This document shows, piece by piece, positions 44,323 to 53,270 of a DNA stretch of 64,000 nt (its first letter is position 1; each line of letters opens with the position of its first letter). Origin of the DNA: Synechococcus sp. RCC307 (GTDB lineage: Bacteria; Cyanobacteriota; Cyanobacteriia; PCC-6307; Cyanobiaceae); NCBI GenBank assembly GCA_000063525.1, contig CT978603.1, forward strand, positions 739,105 to 803,104. The letters are read 5' to 3'. The notes under the pieces were generated by a model that was not told the DNA's origin, ran no database searches, and worked only from the letters and a program-made list of their open reading frames with translations. The position numbers were made by a program, and so were the translations under genes.

Positions 44323-45474
44323 GGCTGCGCCAAGACCGGCGCGCACATCTTCGGGATGGAGCTTGCCGTCGTGGTCGCGATCGAGGGCATCGAAGACGGC
44401 ATCGCTACCGAGCCATTCCTCGCGGCAGATGCAGCCGTCGCCATCGAGATCGTTGAGCAGAAAGATCTCTTGGGCTGCATGGGCGAATGCGGCACCACCT
44501 TCCAGCACGGCAAGGCGATGGGCCAGCTGGGCTTCAAGGGTTTCGATGGCTTTGGTGAAGCCCTGGATTCCTTCGGCCAGCTTTTCGTGGGCCATGCGGT
44601 CTTCGGCCATCATCTGCTCGAAGCGCTGGGCATCGATGCTGAGCTTGTCCAGCTCGCTGCTGGGGTTGCTGCCATCCAGCTTGCGCACCAAGGTGCCCTC
44701 TTGCTTGCGCAGCTGATCAAGCAGTTTGGGGGAGATGGTCAGCAGGTCGCAGCCGGCCAGCTCGATGATTTCGTCGAGGTTGCGGAAGCTGGCACCCATC
44801 ACCTCAGTGGAGTAGCCGTGCTTTTTGAAGTAGTTGAAGATCTTGGTGACCGACACCACACCGGGATCTTCTGGGCCTGGATAGCTGTCGCGGCCGGTGT
44901 CCTTCTTGAACCAGTCGAGGATCCTGCCAACAAAGGGTGAGATCAAGGTCACCTTGGCTTCGGCGCAGGCCGCGGCTTGGGCGAAACCAAACAGCAGGGT
45001 CAAGTTGCAGTGAATGCCTTCACGTTCCAGCTGTTCAGCAGCTTTGATGCCCTCCCAGGTGGAGGCGATCTTGATCAGGACATGGTCATTGCTGATGCCA
45101 GCGTCGTTGTAGAGCCCAATCAGCTTGTGGGCCTTGGCGATGGTGGCTTCCGTGTCGTAGCTCAGGCGAGCATCCACTTCGGTCGACACGCGGCCCGGCA
45201 CGATTTTGAGAATCTCTTTGCCGAAGGTCACGCAGATTTCATCGAGCGCCTCGGCGACCACCTGCTCAGCAGGGGCGGTGGGGCCGATCAGCGCGCGTGA
45301 GGCCTTCAGGGTCTCATCGATCAGGTTTTGGTAGGCCGGTATCTGGGCGGCGGCCAGGATCAACGAGGGGTTGGTGGTGGCGTCCCTCGGAGTGAACGTC
45401 TTGATGGCCTCAAGGTCGCCGGTATCGGCTACCACGACGGTCATGCTGGAGAGCTGCTCAAGCAAACTGGCCAT
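44305..45474 (-). CDS. tal: Transaldolase with C-terminal EF-hand pair
   Basis: 389 residues. The first 325 form a transaldolase TIM barrel (pentose phosphate pathway): [17 protein letters not shown], Schiff-base K135 in [35 protein letters not shown]. The tail carries two EF-hand loops: D342-E353 ([12 protein letters not shown]) and D365-D376 ([12 protein letters not shown]), the latter with Asp at position 12. This suggests calcium binding. Both loops keep the acidic 1, 3 and 5 positions. Confidence 0.93.
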   Translation of the reverse strand: MASLLEQLSSMTVVVADTGDLEAIKTFTPRDATTNPSLILAAAQIPAYQNLIDETLKASRALIGPTAPAEQVVAEALDEICVTFGKEILKIVPGRVSTEVDARLSYDTEATIAKAHKLIGLYNDAGISNDHVLIKIASTWEGIKAAEQLEREGIHCNLTLLFGFAQAAACAEAKVTLISPFVGRILDWFKKDTGRDSYPGPEDPGVVSVTKIFNYFKKHGYSTEVMGASFRNLDEIIELAGCDLLTISPKLLDQLRKQEGTLVRKLDGSNPSSELDKLSIDAQRFEQMMAEDRMAHEKLAEGIQGFTKAIETLEAQLAHRLAVLEGGAAFAHAAQEIFLLNDLDGDGCICREEWLGSDAVFDALDRDHDGKLHPEDVRAGLGAALAAVR

Positions 45475-45524
45475 GGCAGGGGCTTGCGGATGACGTCAAC
45501 GTAGCCATCAAAGAAGCGGTCAGA

Positions 45525-47315
45525 TCAAGTTGTCTTTAAGGCTTTAGTAACTGCTTTTGAGGGCGGAATCTGCTCGATCACCAGCAGAGCTTCAATGATG
45601 CTGCGGGCCACCGGCGCCGCCACGGTTGAGCCATAAACATGCTCCCCTTGAGGCTCGTCTACCACCACCAGCACCACAAAGCGGGGATCTTCAACGGGTA
45701 GGTGGGCCACAAAGCTGGTGATCAGGGCGCCAGGGATGTAAACCCCGTTGGCGGCCTTTTGGGCAGTACCGGTCTTGCCGCCAATGCGGTAGCCCGGAAT
45801 ACGCGCCACCTGGCCACTGCCCTCTTCCACCACGCTCTCCATCCAAGCCAGCACCTGTTGGCTGACGGCTGGATCCAGCAATTGCCGTCCGCTGAGGTGG
45901 CTGGAGTCAGACAGCTCGGTGCCGCTGCGCAGGCCGCGGGTGATGTGGGGGCTGACCAAACGGCCGCCATTGGAGAGCATCCCGTGCAGTTGCAGCAGCT
46001 TCAGCGGTGTCAGGGCTAGGCCCTGGCCAAAGGAGGCCGTGGCCGGTTCGATCGCATTGGCCGTGAAGGTGTCCAGCGACTTGAGTTGGCCGCTGACGGC
46101 ACCTGGCAGATCGGTGTCAGGCGCGATGTTGAGCTCAAGTTTGTTGAGCCATTGCCAGTAGTTGCGGCTATCCATCCGCTGCATGGCCTGAACCATGCCG
46201 ACATTGCTGGAGACCTGCAAAACCTTGGCCAGATCAATGCGGCCGTGAGCTTTTTTGTCGTGGTTGTGGATGGGCCAGCCGCTGATCGTGAGGGAGCCCT
46301 TGTCGTCGATGGTGCTGGTGCTGGTGAGCGCTTTGGCTTGCAGCGCGATAGCCAGGTTGATGGGCTTGAAGGTGGAGCCGGGCTCATAGAGATCCTGCAC
46401 AGCCCATTCGCGAAACAAGCCGGGCTTGAACTTCCAAAACCGGTTGGGGTCATAGGTGGGCACCGAGGCCAACGCCAGGAGCTCGCCGTTTCGGGCATCC
46501 ATCACCAGGGCAGCGCCTCGTTTGGCATTCCATTTCTCGACTTGACGCAGCAACTCCAGCTGGGCAACCCGTTGCAGGCGGGTGTCGAGGGTGAGCTGCA
46601 GCCGCAGGTCATCGCGATGCATGCTGCCGGCGCCGATGCCATCGGGGAGGGGGGTGCCATCACCGCTGCGGCGGATGCCGAGCTTCAGCTCTTGGCTGCG
46701 CAACTTGTCATCCAGGCTCAGTTCAAGCCCGGCCTGCGGAGAGCGCTCCAGGTTGAGGAAACCGAGCACATTGGCGAAGAGGTCGCCTTGGGGATAGATC
46801 CTTTGCGGTCCATGCTCGAAATCAATGCCATCGATGTTGAGCGCTTTGAGCCGTGCTGCGGTGGATGGCTCCAGGTTGCTCGCCAGCCGCACGCCTGAGC
46901 GGTGCTGGCCCATGCGCTGGCTGAGGCTGCTTGCACTCACGCCCAGGATTGGAGCCAGCTTTTCAGCCACCTCGCGCGGGCTGCGCCGTTGCTCTGGATC
47001 ATCGCCAGGCCAGCGGAAGTAGCGGGGGTGGGCCCAGACCGTCACCCGCTCTTCATCAATGGCCAGAAGCCGGCCTTGTCGATCCACAATCGTGCGGCGG
47101 CGACCCAGCGGATTGCGGCGTTCGGTTTGGGCTTGGCGAGCGCGGCTTTCGAGTTGTTCGCCAGCCACCAGCTGCAACCAAGCCAGCCGCATGCCCAGTC
47201 CGCCCAGGGCGCTGCAAAGCAACACCACCACCGTGATCAAGCGACTCGAGGGCACAGGGTGGAGTTTCAGGACCCGCCCCCTGCGTTTGCGACTAGCCAC
47301 GCGCGTTTGAGACAC
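45525..47315 (-). CDS. ftsI: FtsI/PBP3-type peptidoglycan transpeptidase
   Basis: 596 residues. One N-terminal membrane helix (LITVVVLLCSALGGLGMRLA), a dimerisation domain, then the penicillin-binding transpeptidase domain with catalytic S314 in STFK, SSN at 369-371 and KTGT at 514-517. Septal cross-linking enzyme. It follows an FtsL-like gene with 2 bases between them, the typical division-gene arrangement. The ending is rich in Lys and Thr. Confidence 0.93.
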   Translation of the reverse strand: MSQTRVASRKRRGRVLKLHPVPSSRLITVVVLLCSALGGLGMRLAWLQLVAGEQLESRARQAQTERRNPLGRRRTIVDRQGRLLAIDEERVTVWAHPRYFRWPGDDPEQRRSPREVAEKLAPILGVSASSLSQRMGQHRSGVRLASNLEPSTAARLKALNIDGIDFEHGPQRIYPQGDLFANVLGFLNLERSPQAGLELSLDDKLRSQELKLGIRRSGDGTPLPDGIGAGSMHRDDLRLQLTLDTRLQRVAQLELLRQVEKWNAKRGAALVMDARNGELLALASVPTYDPNRFWKFKPGLFREWAVQDLYEPGSTFKPINLAIALQAKALTSTSTIDDKGSLTISGWPIHNHDKKAHGRIDLAKVLQVSSNVGMVQAMQRMDSRNYWQWLNKLELNIAPDTDLPGAVSGQLKSLDTFTANAIEPATASFGQGLALTPLKLLQLHGMLSNGGRLVSPHITRGLRSGTELSDSSHLSGRQLLDPAVSQQVLAWMESVVEEGSGQVARIPGYRIGGKTGTAQKAANGVYIPGALITSFVAHLPVEDPRFVVLVVVDEPQGEHVYGSTVAAPVARSIIEALLVIEQIPPSKAVTKALKTT

Positions 47316-47317
47316 CC

Positions 47318-47848
47318 TCAGTAACCAGCCGCGATCCAGTTGAGCTTCAGGCCCGGCGATGGCTTGACCGATGCGCTGGCCGCAGGTGGTGGGCTGGGCA
47401 GGAACACCAGATCTTGACTGCTGGTGGCCACCAGAGCTCCTGGACGTTTGGCGCTACGCAGGTAGTGCTGCTCCAGGGCTGATTGGCTTTCCATCAGCCG
47501 GTGCTCAAGCGCTTGGGCCCGTTGCAGCTGGCGGAAATCACCGCCCCAGCGCCCTTGCCAGTGCAGGGTGAGGCCAGCCATGGCCAGGGCCGCAACGCCG
47601 GTGGCCAACAAGGCGCCATCAGTGATGCGATGGAGGTTGGCCAGCCACGGCGCTTGGCGCGCCATCCGATGCGTTGAGAGCGCCCCTTGCAGCAGTTCCA
47701 GTGAACGCTTTTGGCGCTGAACTTTGCGTTGCGCCACTTGGCTGCGCCTTGAGCCACTGACCCTTCGTCGTTCTGGAAGGGGAACAGCCACCATCGAGCG
47801 CACCAGGCCGTAATGCGCCAGTGAACCACCTGGATTTGGGCCAGGCAA
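47318..47848 (-). CDS. FtsL-like division protein
   Basis: 176 residues from TTG 47848, 4 bases after the CPBP stop; ATG 47794 would give about 158. The layout is basic cytoplasmic N-terminus (RRSQVAQRKVQRQKR), one membrane helix (ALLATGVAALAMAGLTLHW), then a periplasmic coiled-coil segment (LQRAQALEHRLMESQSALEQ) and a Pro/Ala tail. Size, topology and position directly before ftsI argue for FtsL, whose sequence is poorly conserved. Confidence 0.6.
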   Translation of the reverse strand: MPGPNPGGSLAHYGLVRSMVAVPLPERRRVSGSRRSQVAQRKVQRQKRSLELLQGALSTHRMARQAPWLANLHRITDGALLATGVAALAMAGLTLHWQGRWGGDFRQLQRAQALEHRLMESQSALEQHYLRSAKRPGALVATSSQDLVFLPSPPPAASASVKPSPGLKLNWIAAGY

Positions 47849-47851
47849 GGC

Positions 47852-49186
47852 TCAACTGCCCAGTAGCACCAGGTTGAAAAAGGTGAGTCCGTTCCAGAGG
47901 CCGTGCATCACCACCGTGCTCAGCAGGCGGCCACTGCTCCAGCGCAACCAACCCAGCCCAAGGCCCAGGGCCAGCAGTGGTGGGGCTTCGCTGAGGCTGA
48001 GGTGGGCCAGGGCAAACACCAAGGCGCTGACACCGATGCCGGCGGCAATGCCCCAACGGGCGCCCACAACTGGCAGCAACACCCCGCGAAACAGCAACTC
48101 CTCAAACAGAGGAGCCAGCACGGTGGCGGTGAAGGCCAGCATCAGCAAAGCCAAGCTGCTGCGGCCATTGAGCACCTCCTCCAGCAAGGGATTGCTGCCC
48201 CCTGCATTGGGCCAAAAGCGCTCCACCAACCAGCCGCTGAGGGCAACGATCGGCAAGCTCATCAACAGTCCTCGCCCGGCTTGCGGCCAGTTCAGCCAGC
48301 TCGCTCGCCATTGCAGCCAGCGGGCTTCACCGGCGGGTAGGCCGCGCAGCAACAGGGCCAGCACCACCACCGCCGGCAGGGCTGAAAGGGTGTAGAGGAT
48401 CAAGACCTCGGTGGCGGCGCGCAGGGCTGGGGTCAGGCTCAACGGCGCCAGCAGGCCGCCAAGAGCTGGTAGGGCCAGCAGGGGTGTCACCACCCCGCCG
48501 AGCACAACAAAGCCGCCAGCAATAATCAGCACCACCTCGGTGAGATTCAGCTCCGGACCGCGCAGCGGTGGCGGCGGGGTGCCGTGGCCGCGCCAGGACT
48601 GCCAGATCAGCTGCAGCAGCAGCACGATTCCGAACAGCACACCGGAGAGGGGCAGCAGGTTCAGCAAGTTCAGCCGCCATTGGGCTTGCTCAATCACGTT
48701 GCCCGCCACACAGTCCTGGCTGGGCCGGCCCAGGGCATCGCAGGTCAACAGCCGGTAGAGGGGGCGTTGCGGCAGCGGCGGCAGAACCTCGGCTTGTTGT
48801 TCAGGCTCAAGCAAGGCTGCGGCGAGGGGCTGCAGATCGGCAGGGCCGCTTTGCAGCACCGTGCCGAGATGACGGCGTGATGGCTCGTTTTGCTCGAGGC
48901 GCTGCTCCAGCAAGGCCTGAGCGATCAGGCTGTCGCTACTGCCGGCCTCGGGGCTTTGTTGCAGGGCTTGCAGCAATTTTGCTTCGGCCGCTTTGGATGA
49001 ATCGCCTTGTCGGCTGGCGAGCACTTCCAGCTCCAGCTGACGTTGCTCCAGGGCATTGCCCACGGAGGGGCGCTCGACGCTTTGCGCCAACGACACACCC
49101 CAGATCAAGGCGGCGATCGCAAAGCTCAGCAAAGCCAGCAAGGTCAGCCATGGGGTCGATCGCCTGGTTGGTTCCTTGCTTGGCAC
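47852..49186 (-). CDS. CPBP family intramembrane metalloprotease
   Basis: 444 residues. The N-terminus has one membrane helix and a long soluble domain (about 30-160, with QLELEVLASRQGDSSKAAEA) of helical repeats; the C-terminal half has about eight helices with CPBP motifs EELLFRG (Glu-Glu), FALAHLS and HGLWNGL, the zinc-ligand set of the CAAX-protease/bacteriocin-processing family. Substrate unknown. Downstream genes are the FtsL-like gene and ftsI. Confidence 0.85.
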   Translation of the reverse strand: MPSKEPTRRSTPWLTLLALLSFAIAALIWGVSLAQSVERPSVGNALEQRQLELEVLASRQGDSSKAAEAKLLQALQQSPEAGSSDSLIAQALLEQRLEQNEPSRRHLGTVLQSGPADLQPLAAALLEPEQQAEVLPPLPQRPLYRLLTCDALGRPSQDCVAGNVIEQAQWRLNLLNLLPLSGVLFGIVLLLQLIWQSWRGHGTPPPPLRGPELNLTEVVLIIAGGFVVLGGVVTPLLALPALGGLLAPLSLTPALRAATEVLILYTLSALPAVVVLALLLRGLPAGEARWLQWRASWLNWPQAGRGLLMSLPIVALSGWLVERFWPNAGGSNPLLEEVLNGRSSLALLMLAFTATVLAPLFEELLFRGVLLPVVGARWGIAAGIGVSALVFALAHLSLSEAPPLLALGLGLGWLRWSSGRLLSTVVMHGLWNGLTFFNLVLLGS

Positions 49187-49268
49187 CGGGGCTCAGTCAC
49201 TGCAAGGCATTGTCACCGGTGAGCGCAAGGTTGGTGCGTACGATGCGCCCCGAACTGAGTCAGGGCCC

Positions 49269-50597
49269 TTGGCGACGCGGATCTTGCTGGTGCGGCACGG
49301 CCTCAGCAGCTTCAACTTGGAGGGCCGGATTCAAGGCCGGGAAGATGCCTCCAAGTTGAGCGATCCAGGCATGGAGCAGGCCCGTCAGGTGGGCCGTGCC
49401 CTGCGCGATATTCCTCTCACCGCGGCATTTTGTTCGCCATTGCAGCGCGCCCAGTTCACTGCTGAGCTCGCCCTGCAGGAGCAAGGCCAAGGCCTCAAGG
49501 CCACCAGCACCGATCAGTTGCTGGAGATCGACCTCACCCCTTGGAGTGGTTTGGCCCGTGGAGAGGTGGCCCAAAAAGATCCGCAGCAGGAATTGAACTG
49601 GCGCCAAGCACCTGCCGAATTGCAACTGCAGCGCGCCGATGGCAGCTCCTATTACCCGGTGCGGGAACTCCGGCAGCAGGCCGAAGCGTTTTGGCAGGAC
49701 TTGCAGCAACGCTTCCCCGCCGAGGAAGACCACAGCGTGTTGGTGGTGGCCCATAACGGCATCCTGCGTTGCCTGTTATTGGCGGCCCTTGGCTTGCCGG
49801 CTGAGCACTTCAATCGCTACCGCATCAACAATGCCTCGCTCTCGGTGCTCAACCTGCGTCCAGGCGGACAAGTGCAGATTGAGTCGCTGAACACCGTCTC
49901 CCATCTCGGTGAGGCCTTGCCCAAGCGCAGCTCTGGTCCGCGTGTGCTGCTGGTGCGCCACGGCGAAACCAATTGGAACCGGCAAGGGCGCTTTCAAGGC
50001 CAGATCGATATCCCCCTCAATGAGCAGGGCCACGCCCAGGCCCATGCGGCCGGTGAGTTCCTGAAGACGGTGGCTCTCGATCGCGCCTACACCAGCTCCA
50101 TGTCGCGTCCGCGTCAGACCGCTGAGGCGATTTTGAAATTGCAGGGTGCTTCAGTACCGATGACCAGCTGCCCGGGTCTGGTGGAGATCGGCCATGGCGC
50201 TTGGGAAGGATGCCTGGAGGAGGAAATTCGCGCCGGCTGGCCTGATCTGTTAGCCGCCTGGCAGAGCCTTCCCCACACCGTGGAAATGCCCGGCGAGGGA
50301 GGCGAAACGATTCAGCAGGTGTGGGATCGCTCGGTGCAGGCCTTTGCGCGAATCGTTGCTGGCCTCGGCGATGGAGAAACGGCGCTGGTGGTGGCCCACG
50401 ATGCGGTGAATAAAACGATCCTTTGCCATCTGCTCGGTCTTGGCCCCGCCGACATCTGGGCGGTCAAGCAGGGCAACGGTGGGGTCAGCGTGATCGATTA
50501 CGGCGCTGGGGCTCAAGGAGATGCCGTAGTGGCCAGCCTCAACCTCACCAGCCATCTTGGAGGCGTGTTGGATCGCACGGCGGCCGGGGCTCTTTGA
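49269..50597 (+). CDS. Tandem histidine phosphatase (phosphoglycerate-mutase-like)
   Basis: 442 residues from TTG 49269 (LATRILLVRHG); the frame is open upstream into the divergent CPBP gene. Two complete histidine-phosphatase domains: RHG catalytic motifs LLVRHGLSSFN (about residue 7) and LLVRHGETNWN (about 227), with second His motifs VVAHNGILRC and VVAHDAVNKT. Cyanobacterial relatives include metal-independent phosphoserine phosphatases; this double-domain form could act on sugar phosphates, phosphoserine or alpha-ribazole phosphate. Stop overlaps the next TTG. Confidence 0.85.
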   Translation: MATRILLVRHGLSSFNLEGRIQGREDASKLSDPGMEQARQVGRALRDIPLTAAFCSPLQRAQFTAELALQEQGQGLKATSTDQLLEIDLTPWSGLARGEVAQKDPQQELNWRQAPAELQLQRADGSSYYPVRELRQQAEAFWQDLQQRFPAEEDHSVLVVAHNGILRCLLLAALGLPAEHFNRYRINNASLSVLNLRPGGQVQIESLNTVSHLGEALPKRSSGPRVLLVRHGETNWNRQGRFQGQIDIPLNEQGHAQAHAAGEFLKTVALDRAYTSSMSRPRQTAEAILKLQGASVPMTSCPGLVEIGHGAWEGCLEEEIRAGWPDLLAAWQSLPHTVEMPGEGGETIQQVWDRSVQAFARIVAGLGDGETALVVAHDAVNKTILCHLLGLGPADIWAVKQGNGGVSVIDYGAGAQGDAVVASLNLTSHLGGVLDRTAAGAL

Positions 50598-51847
50598 AAC
50601 GTCTTCTGCGGGGAGTGCAGCTGCTGGAGGGGCCAGGCGTTCCCTTGCAGCGCACCTCTGCTCTGTTGGAAGGCCAATCGCTCCTGGCTTGGGGTGAGGC
50701 GGCAGAGGCTGGGGTTGATGTCGCCACCCAGTGCAGCGATGCCCCGCCTGCAGCGCTGTTGGCGCCGGTGTTGGTTGATCCCCATAGCCATCTCCTCGAT
50801 CCCTTCAGCGGCCGGGCGGAAACTTTGGAGTCCCTGGCGGCTGAAGCGGCGGCTGCCGGCTACGGGAGTGTTGCCTTGTTGCCGGAGGCCAGCGAATGGC
50901 GCGACCGTCCAGAAGCGCTGCAATTGCGTTGGCCTGAGCCGCTGCAGTTGCTGCTGTGGGGGGCGATCAGCGCTGCTGGCTCGGGACGCCATCTCGCTCC
51001 TCTAGCGGATTTGCACCAGGCCGGAGCCGTTGGTTTCTGTGATGGCGAGTCGATCCCGCCGTTAGCCCTGCTGGAGCGGGTGCTGCTGTTGGGTGATGCC
51101 GATGATCTGCCCCTGCTGGTGGCACCGAGGGATCCATCGTTGGCGCAATCGGGCCTGGTGCGCGAAGGAGTCGACACCTTGCGCCTTGGCTGGCCCCCCG
51201 AGCCGTTGGCCAGTGAGTTGATGCCATTGCAGAGCTTGTTGGCTTTGGCTAGCCGTGCTCCTCAATTACGGCTGCTCAACCTCTCCACAGCCCAGGCCGT
51301 GGAGCAACTGCGTCAGCACCCAGCTCGGCCCAAGGCCAGTGTGTGTTGGTGGCATCTGCTGCAGGATCACAGCACCTTGGATCCCTTAGCCCCTGGCTGG
51401 ACGATCACGCCGGTGTTGGGCTCGGCAACCGATCGCCTGGCCTTGCGCGCCGGCTTGCGCGACGGGGTGGTGCAGGCGGTGTCGGTGCACCACAGCCCCA
51501 TCGACCGGGAAGAGCAGATGCTGTCGCTGGATCAGCGCAGGCCCGGTGTGTCGGGGTATCAGCCGGTGCTGCCGGCGTTGTGGCAGGCGTTGGTGGCTGG
51601 GGATGGCTGGCAGCCCAGCGAGCTCTGGCAAGCCCTGAGCTGGGGACCCTCAGCCTTTCTTGGGCAAGAGCCGGAATCACTGCAACCAGGCAGTCAGCGC
51701 TGGCTGCTGTTTGACCCAGAGCAGGCCCATCAACCGCGCGCCGGCAGCTTGGCCGCCAATGGACCGTTGTCAGCCCAGGCGCTTAAGGGGCAGGTGTTGG
51801 CTTCGGGGTTGTTGCCGGTGGAGCAGTGGTCGTTGGATCAGGGCTGA
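50594..51847 (+). CDS. Dihydroorotase-like protein, probably non-catalytic
   Basis: 417 residues, TTG start overlapping the upstream stop (TTGA). Amidohydrolase/dihydroorotase fold: VDPHSHLLDPFSGRAETL retains an HxH (H64, H66). Key positions appear changed: the His of HVST is Asn229 (LLNLSTAQ), the PHHL segment is CWWHLLQD, and the catalytic Asp of TDHAPH is His299 (VSVHHSPID). It may be a PyrX-like partner of aspartate transcarbamoylase or have a new activity. The 3' end overlaps lepB by 65 bases. Confidence 0.7.
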   Translation: MKRLLRGVQLLEGPGVPLQRTSALLEGQSLLAWGEAAEAGVDVATQCSDAPPAALLAPVLVDPHSHLLDPFSGRAETLESLAAEAAAAGYGSVALLPEASEWRDRPEALQLRWPEPLQLLLWGAISAAGSGRHLAPLADLHQAGAVGFCDGESIPPLALLERVLLLGDADDLPLLVAPRDPSLAQSGLVREGVDTLRLGWPPEPLASELMPLQSLLALASRAPQLRLLNLSTAQAVEQLRQHPARPKASVCWWHLLQDHSTLDPLAPGWTITPVLGSATDRLALRAGLRDGVVQAVSVHHSPIDREEQMLSLDQRRPGVSGYQPVLPALWQALVAGDGWQPSELWQALSWGPSAFLGQEPESLQPGSQRWLLFDPEQAHQPRAGSLAANGPLSAQALKGQVLASGLLPVEQWSLDQG

Positions 51848-52532
51848 CCAAGGAGCCCACGCTGCTCAACGGCCAGAAGCGGAAGAAGGCGCGGCCAATG
51901 ATTTGGTTGTCAGGGACGAAATGGGTGCCGGGCCAAAAACGACCATCCCAGCTGTTGGCCCGGTTGTCACCGAGCACGAGAACGGATTTGGGCGGCACCA
52001 CAGCTCGCAGCGGCCGGCAACCCTGGCCATTTCCAGTGGGGCAGTAGCGGTTGACGTAAGGCTCTTTGACAGCCTTCCCATTGATCTTGAGATGGCCGCT
52101 GGGGTCCACCTCCACCTTGTCTCCCGGGATGGCAACCACCCGCTTGATGAAGGCTTCGCAGGCTGGCTTTTGCACGCCTGGAATGCCACCAATTATCGGC
52201 AAGGTGGCGATGAAACAACGCAACGGGCTGACGGCGTAGTCCTGCTTCAGGGCTGGATCGAAGGATTGGGGTGCTCGAAACACCACGATTTCGCCCCGTT
52301 TGGGCGGACGGGTGCGGTAGGTGAGTTTTTCCACTAGCAGCCGGTCTTGCAGCTGCAGGCCCGGGAGCATCGAGCCGGACGGGATGTAGCGCGCCTCGAT
52401 GATGAAATGACGGACCCCGAGGGCCACGGCCAGGGTGACCACCAAGCTGCGCCAGAACCCCCAACTGTTGGCCGATGTCGTGCGTTTTTTGGCCCCGTTC
52501 AAAGCTGCTGGTGGTGGTTCAAGCGGACTCAC
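51783..52532 (-). CDS. lepB: Signal peptidase I (LepB)
   Basis: 249 residues. One membrane helix (FWRSLVVTLAVALGV), catalytic S54 in PSGSMLPGL and K130 in FIKRVVAIPGD, then GDNRANSWDGRFW. Cleaves signal peptides of exported proteins. C-terminal tail is Pro/Thr rich (DPTTTAPPATTPKPTP) and is coded on the strand opposite the dihydroorotase-like tail, which may explain its odd composition. Confidence 0.93.
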   Translation of the reverse strand: MSPLEPPPAALNGAKKRTTSANSWGFWRSLVVTLAVALGVRHFIIEARYIPSGSMLPGLQLQDRLLVEKLTYRTRPPKRGEIVVFRAPQSFDPALKQDYAVSPLRCFIATLPIIGGIPGVQKPACEAFIKRVVAIPGDKVEVDPSGHLKINGKAVKEPYVNRYCPTGNGQGCRPLRAVVPPKSVLVLGDNRANSWDGRFWPGTHFVPDNQIIGRAFFRFWPLSSVGSLVSPDPTTTAPPATTPKPTPAP

Positions 52533-52546
52533 CCTAGGGGCAAATC

Positions 52547-52792
52547 TCAGCCCGGAATAAAAGAGCGCATCCGCCTGGCTTCTTCGCCAGCCTGGGCTTG
52601 AAGCTCGGCGTCGCTGCGCTCGCTATCGGCCCTAGCTTGCGCTTCAAAGACATCCTGCTCAGACAATTGAAAGCCTGCCCCTTTGGCGAGCCGCAGGAAA
52701 TCCTCTAAGCTCAGGGGCTGCCGCAGCGCATCAGCCAGCTCGGGCTGGGCGCGAGCGTGCTCTAAGAAAGCGTCGAGTTGTTGGAGAGCCAT
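52547..52792 (-). CDS. Nif11-domain small protein
   Basis: 81 residues. The opening (ALQQLDAFLEHARAQPELAD, then LSLEDFLRLAKGAGFQLSEQD) is a Nif11-like fold. Such domains occur alone in cyanobacteria and as leader peptides of ribosomally made peptides. Here there is no double-Gly leader cut followed by a core rich in Cys, and no modification enzyme nearby, so it is probably a stand-alone Nif11 protein. Function unknown. Confidence 0.75.
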   Translation of the reverse strand: MALQQLDAFLEHARAQPELADALRQPLSLEDFLRLAKGAGFQLSEQDVFEAQARADSERSDAELQAQAGEEARRMRSFIPG

Positions 52793-52806
52793 ATCCGCTT
52801 CCGGGA

Positions 52807-53175
52807 TCAGCGGCGGCCGATGGGGAGCAGAGCTTTGAGGGCGCCCACCAAGCTGTTGGAGCCTTTGCCAACGGCGTCGTTGGGCTTGGTGCGCACAGTC
52901 ACGTCACCGTTGACACTGGTGCGGCAGCTCAGCCGGTAGGTGGCTGGACGGTCTGCGAGATAGACCTCTTCAACGTCGGAGCGTGGGGAGAGGTTCTCCA
53001 TGCCTTCCACAACTTCCATCACGCAGGTGCCGCACTGGCCGACGCCGCCGCAGTTGTTGAGGTTGTTCAAACCTTGATAAGGATTCACCCCTGCATCGAG
53101 AGCTGCTTTGCGCAGATTGGCTCCTTCGATGCAACCGACCTGCTGGCCTTCCTGCTCAAAACGGATGGTGGGCAC
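52807..53175 (-). CDS. 2Fe-2S ferredoxin with C-terminal extension
   Basis: 122 residues from GTG 53175; the frame is open to 53499, but that part lies over the divergent gene and lacks similarity. Plant-type ferredoxin cysteines in NCGGVGQCGTCVMEV (C-x5-C-x2-C) plus a fourth in YRLSCRTSV. The 30-residue C-terminal tail (GKGSNSLVGALKALLPIGRR) extends beyond normal ferredoxins. Electron-transfer partner unknown. Confidence 0.85.
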   Translation of the reverse strand: MPTIRFEQEGQQVGCIEGANLRKAALDAGVNPYQGLNNLNNCGGVGQCGTCVMEVVEGMENLSPRSDVEEVYLADRPATYRLSCRTSVNGDVTVRTKPNDAVGKGSNSLVGALKALLPIGRR

Positions 53176-53270
53176 GGCGGTCGGGGTTATGGGCGCCGAC
53201 CAACTTAACCGCCTAACGGGTGGGAATTGCGGATTGGGGTCCGAAATGATGTGCTGCCTAACATGAGTCC

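Noticed and set aside
52547-52792. Ribosomal peptide precursor
   Set aside because: No cleavage motif, core or modifying enzyme seen.
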